The translations under genes were made by a program, and so were the position numbers. The notes under the pieces were generated by a model, which ran no database searches, was not told where the DNA came from, and saw only the letters and a list, made by a program, of their open reading frames with translations. A DNA stretch of 64,000 nt from a beta proteobacterium AAP99 (GTDB lineage Bacteria > Pseudomonadota > Gammaproteobacteria > Burkholderiales > Burkholderiaceae_C), in the NCBI GenBank assembly GCA_001295775.1, contig LJIA01000006.1, positions 248,001 through 312,000 on the forward strand. Direction: 5' to 3'. Below are positions 60,736 through 64,000 of the stretch, piece by piece (the first letter of the stretch is position 1; every line of letters starts with the position of its first letter).

Positions 60736-62205
60736 TCAGCCGCCAAGGAAGGCGGTCATGGCCGCCTTGGACAGATTGAGCAGCGGCCCCGGGATCAGCC
60801 CCAGCACCAGGGAAGCTGCAGCAGTCACACCGAGCACCGCCAAGGTACCTTGCCCGGCCAGCACCGCGGGTGCATCTGCCGCAGGTTCGTCGAAGAACAT
60901 CGCCTTGACCACGCGCAGGTAGTAGAAGGCACCCACCAGCGACGCAAGGACGCCGATCACGGCCAGCCAGATCAGTCCGGCGGAGATCAGCGCCTGCAGC
61001 ACCGCCAACTTCGCAAAGAAACCCACAGTCGGCGGTACGCCAGCCAAGGAGAACATGAGTACGAGCATCAACCACGCCAGCGCCGGCCGGCGGTTGAACA
61101 GGCCCTTGAGATCGCCAATCGTCTCCGCCTCAAAGCCCTTGTTGGCCAGCACCAGGATGAGCCCGAAGGTACCCAGGGTCGTGACCACGTAGGTGAGCAT
61201 GTAGAACACCGAGGCGCTGTAGGCATCCGCCGCGTTCAGGTTGTTGCCGTTCACCACCCCGGCAGACAGACCCAGTACCACGAAGCCCATGTGAGAGATG
61301 GTCGAGTACGCCAGCATGCGCTTCAGGTTTGTCTGCATCACGGCGGTGAGGTTGCCGATCACCAGCGAGAACACGGCCACGAACCAGAGCATCGGCTGCC
61401 AATCGACCGCCACACCTTGCAGACCTTCCACCAGCACACGCAGCGTGATGCCGAGCGCCGCAATCTTGGGCGCCCCTGCCAGCAGCAGCGTGACCGCGGT
61501 GGGTGAGCCCTGATACACATCCGGCACCCACATATGGAACGGCGCCACGCCGAACTTGAAGGCCAGGCCGGCGACGATGAAGACCGTGGCGAAGACGAGT
61601 ACCGTGGTGTTGGCCTTGCCGGTCGAGATGACCTTGGCGATGGTCGCGAGATCAAAGGTGGCCGTCGCGCCGTAGAGCATCGAGATGCCATAGAGCAGGA
61701 AGCCCGAGGCCAGAGCCCCCAGCACGAAGTACTTCATCGCCGACTCGGTGGCACGCTGATCGTCGCGATGGAAAGCCACCAAGGCGTACAAGGCCAGCGA
61801 CATCAGCTCCAGGCCGAGGTAGACCGTCAGCAGATTGCTCGCGGAGACCATGATCATCTGGCCGAGCAGCGCACACAGGGCCAGTGCGTAGTAATCGCCC
61901 TTGGCCAGTCCGCGGTCCTCCAGATAGCGGCGACCCATCACCAGGGTGATGAAGGTCGCCACATAGGCGCCGATCTTCAGCAGATTGGCGAGGTAGTCAT
62001 TGGTGAACGAACCGCCAAAGGCCACCATGTTTGTGCCGGCGCTGATGAAACCGACCGACAAGCCCGTGAGCGCCAGCAGCCCCACCAGCGAGCCGTAGTG
62101 AATGAAGCTGCGGTCGCGCGTGAACAGATCGGTGACCAGCAGGAAGCAGATCCACACGAGCAGGAAAAGCTCCGGGGCGATCGCGATGAAATTGTTCATC
62201 ATCAT
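60736..62205 (-). CDS. nuoN: NADH-quinone oxidoreductase subunit N
   Basis: The 489-residue inner-membrane subunit is one of the three antiporter-like proton-pumping subunits of complex I. Fourteen hydrophobic segments are predicted, including MSLALYALVAFHRDDQRATE and KFGVAPFHMWVPDVYQGSP, the family core with key lysine and glutamate residues. The start (one of three tandem ATGs) overlaps the nuoM stop by 4 bp. It is the last Nuo gene. Confidence 0.96.
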   Translation of the reverse strand: MMMNNFIAIAPELFLLVWICFLLVTDLFTRDRSFIHYGSLVGLLALTGLSVGFISAGTNMVAFGGSFTNDYLANLLKIGAYVATFITLVMGRRYLEDRGLAKGDYYALALCALLGQMIMVSASNLLTVYLGLELMSLALYALVAFHRDDQRATESAMKYFVLGALASGFLLYGISMLYGATATFDLATIAKVISTGKANTTVLVFATVFIVAGLAFKFGVAPFHMWVPDVYQGSPTAVTLLLAGAPKIAALGITLRVLVEGLQGVAVDWQPMLWFVAVFSLVIGNLTAVMQTNLKRMLAYSTISHMGFVVLGLSAGVVNGNNLNAADAYSASVFYMLTYVVTTLGTFGLILVLANKGFEAETIGDLKGLFNRRPALAWLMLVLMFSLAGVPPTVGFFAKLAVLQALISAGLIWLAVIGVLASLVGAFYYLRVVKAMFFDEPAADAPAVLAGQGTLAVLGVTAAASLVLGLIPGPLLNLSKAAMTAFLGG

Positions 62206-63731
62206 TGCGCGACTCCGGAGGCGGGCTTGGGCTGCAGCTTCACGTCAGGCACAACCTTGGACTGAGCAACGTGCTTGAGCAGGGCATCCACCGAGGCCTG
62301 CGTCACGTCGGTAAAGGGTTTCGGGTACACGCCCATCCAGATCACGGCCGCGGCCATGGTGGCGAGCAGCCAGTATTCGCGGCGATTCACGTCCTCGAGC
62401 TGGGCGACGTTCTCATTAGCCACCTCACCGAACACCACGCGCTTGTACATCCACAGCGAGTAGGCGGCGCCCATGATCAGGCTGGTTGCTGCCAGCAGCG
62501 CAATCCAGAAGTTGAACTGCACGGCACCCAGGATCACGTAGAACTCGCCCACAAAGCCACTAGTGGCCGGCAGACCCGCATTGGCCATGGCGAACAGCAG
62601 GAAGAAGGCCGCGAACTTGGGCATCGTGTTCACCACGCCGCCGTAGTCCGAGATCTGGCGAGAATGCAGCCGGTCGTACATCACGCCGATGCACAGGAAC
62701 ATCGCGCCCGACACAAAGCCATGGCTGATCGCCTGGATGATCGCACCCTGCATGGCCGTGGTGTTGAACATGAAGAAGCCCAGGGTGACGAAGCCCATGT
62801 GCGCGATCGACGAGTACGCGACCAGCTTCTTCATGTCTTCCTGGACCAGGGCCACGAAGCCGATGTAGACCACCGCAATCAGGGACAGGGCAATCATGAA
62901 GCCGGCAAGCTGATGGCTGGCGTCCGGCGTGATGGGCAGCGAGAAGCGCAGAAAGCCGTAGGCGCCCAGCTTGAGCATGATCGCGGCCAGCACGACCGAG
63001 CCGCCGGTGGGCGCCTCGACGTGGGCATCGGGCAACCAGGTATGCACCGGCCACATCGGCACCTTGACGGCAAATGCGAAGAAGAACGCGAAGAACAGCA
63101 AGGTCTGCGCCGCCAGAGGAATCGGCGTCTTGGCCCAGGTGGCCAGGTCGAAGGAGCCGCCCGACTTGTTGTACAGGTAGATCAGCGCCAGGAGCATCAG
63201 CAGCGAGCCGAGCAAGGTGTACAGGAAGAACTTGATCGCGGCATACACGCGGTTAGGCCCGCCCCACACGCCGATGATGATGTACATCGGGATCAGCGTC
63301 GCTTCGAAGAAGATGTAGAACAGCAGCGCGTCGGTCGCGGAGAACACGCCGATCATGAGGCCGGAGAGCATCAGGAAGGACGCCATGTAGGCGCCGACAT
63401 TCTTCTCGATGACCTCCCAGGCGGCGATCACCACGATCAGGGTGATGAAAGCTGTGAGTAGCACGAACCACAGCGCGATGCCATCCACGCCCAGCGCGTA
63501 GTGAATGTTGAAGCGCTCCACCCAGACCGCTTTTTCCGTGAACTGCATCGCCGAAGACGTGGCGTCAAAGCCGGCATAAAGCGGCAGGGTGACCAAGAAG
63601 CTGATCAATGCACCTGCCAGCGCGATCCCTCGCACCACGCCGACGTTGCGGTCCGAACCCACCGCGAGGATCAGGGCGCCGAACAGGATGGGCGTCCAGA
63701 TCGCGATGGAAAGCAATGGCAGTGAACTCAT
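62202..63731 (-). CDS. nuoM: NADH-quinone oxidoreductase subunit M
   Basis: The 509-residue antiporter-like subunit of complex I has about 14 helices; the signature blocks LFYIFFEATLIPMYIIIGVW and KVPMWPVHTWLPDAHVEAPT carry the conserved glutamate and lysine of the proton path. It follows nuoL by 18 bp and overlaps nuoN, in the standard nuoL-M-N order. Confidence 0.97.
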   Translation of the reverse strand: MSSLPLLSIAIWTPILFGALILAVGSDRNVGVVRGIALAGALISFLVTLPLYAGFDATSSAMQFTEKAVWVERFNIHYALGVDGIALWFVLLTAFITLIVVIAAWEVIEKNVGAYMASFLMLSGLMIGVFSATDALLFYIFFEATLIPMYIIIGVWGGPNRVYAAIKFFLYTLLGSLLMLLALIYLYNKSGGSFDLATWAKTPIPLAAQTLLFFAFFFAFAVKVPMWPVHTWLPDAHVEAPTGGSVVLAAIMLKLGAYGFLRFSLPITPDASHQLAGFMIALSLIAVVYIGFVALVQEDMKKLVAYSSIAHMGFVTLGFFMFNTTAMQGAIIQAISHGFVSGAMFLCIGVMYDRLHSRQISDYGGVVNTMPKFAAFFLLFAMANAGLPATSGFVGEFYVILGAVQFNFWIALLAATSLIMGAAYSLWMYKRVVFGEVANENVAQLEDVNRREYWLLATMAAAVIWMGVYPKPFTDVTQASVDALLKHVAQSKVVPDVKLQPKPASGVAQ

Positions 63732-63749
63732 GTTCTCGGTCTTGTCAGT

Positions 63750-64000
63750 TCAGCGGAAGAAGTACAGCAGCGCGACGAGGCCCAGGATCATCGCGAAGGC
63801 GTAGTGGTAGATGAAGCCGGACTGCAGCTCGCGCACGAGCGCGGCAAACCAGCCCACAGCACGGGCGCTGCCGTTCACGGCGACGCCATCAATGACCGCT
63901 TGGTCTCCACCTTTCCACAGACCGCGGCCCAGCAGCCGCGCGCCAGCGGCGAAGACCACTTCATTGATGCGGTCCATGTAGTACTTGTTTTCGAGCAGGG
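63750..64000 (-). CDS. nuoL: NADH-quinone oxidoreductase subunit L, C-terminal part
   Basis: The gene runs off the right edge, so only about the last 83 codons are present. The visible part reads LLENKYYMDRINEVVFAAG and ends with the helix YHYAFAMILGLVALLYFFR, the C-terminal end of the NuoL antiporter-like subunit, after its lateral helix. It is the first of the three antiporter-type subunits in the nuoL-M-N order. Confidence 0.93.
   Translation of the reverse strand, partial: LLENKYYMDRINEVVFAAGARLLGRGLWKGGDQAVIDGVAVNGSARAVGWFAALVRELQSGFIYHYAFAMILGLVALLYFFR

Overview
This is a GC-rich (roughly 65%), gene-dense chromosomal segment from a betaproteobacterium, most likely of the order Burkholderiales. 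The placement rests on gene content and order: hemC-hemD-hemX-hemY facing ppc, earP beside an EF-P carrying Arg32, a DUF1631 protein, pyrG-kdsA-eno-ftsB in one direction, and nuoL-nuoM-nuoN followed by a DUF2818 protein and a NUDIX hydrolase. I cannot name the genus. No rRNA, tRNA, CRISPR array, prophage or insertion sequence was seen.

Layout. 1-5014: end of maf, rng (RNase G), then a molybdate uptake operon modB-modA-modC-modE on the minus strand behind a ModE-like palindrome. 5245-7665: two tandem small membrane proteins, a SUMF1-like exported protein and apbC. 7871-13191: a CorC-like protein and a TetR/HlyD/ABC exporter operon whose operator lies inside its own promoter. 13280-20146: metG, a small membrane protein, and hemC-D-X-Y. 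20435-26932: ppc, bfd and bfr behind a Fur-like box, efp and earP, and a DUF4136 lipoprotein. 27199-37622: pepN-fbp, DUF3617 and DUF1631 proteins, a quinone reductase and EamA pair, a bactofilin and a DUF6152 protein. 37908-41415: a lipoprotein alpha/beta hydrolase fused by overlaps to an ABC-2 exporter. 41657-46889: DUF455, methyltransferase, gamma-carbonic anhydrase, hslO, and a degenerate GGDEF protein. 46998-51829: ftsB, eno, DUF1330, kdsA, pyrG. 52063-55420: a DUF1800/DUF1501 pair, the first with an in-frame stop. 55483-59535: CoA-transferase scoA/scoB, an SDR and ETF:ubiquinone oxidoreductase. 59753-64000: NUDIX, DUF2818, nuoN, nuoM and the 3' part of nuoL.

Most genes are core metabolism and housekeeping. 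Functional links are visible: molybdate transport with its own regulator, haem synthesis, iron storage (bfd/bfr), EF-P with its rhamnosyltransferase, and electron entry to quinone (ETF-QO, complex I).

The least expected structure lies between genes. Eight intergenic gaps hold divergent copies of one short repeat built around a TTTCCGCTTGTCTGGTGCGG-like hairpin. Two loci carry two copies in opposite orientation and one is a 116-bp nested palindrome, so the family looks like REP/REPIN elements. Other points of note are a compositional mosaic inside metG, the nonsense codon in the DUF1800 gene, a GGDEF domain that lost its active site but kept an RxxD inhibitory site, and a pair of very small paralogous membrane proteins.
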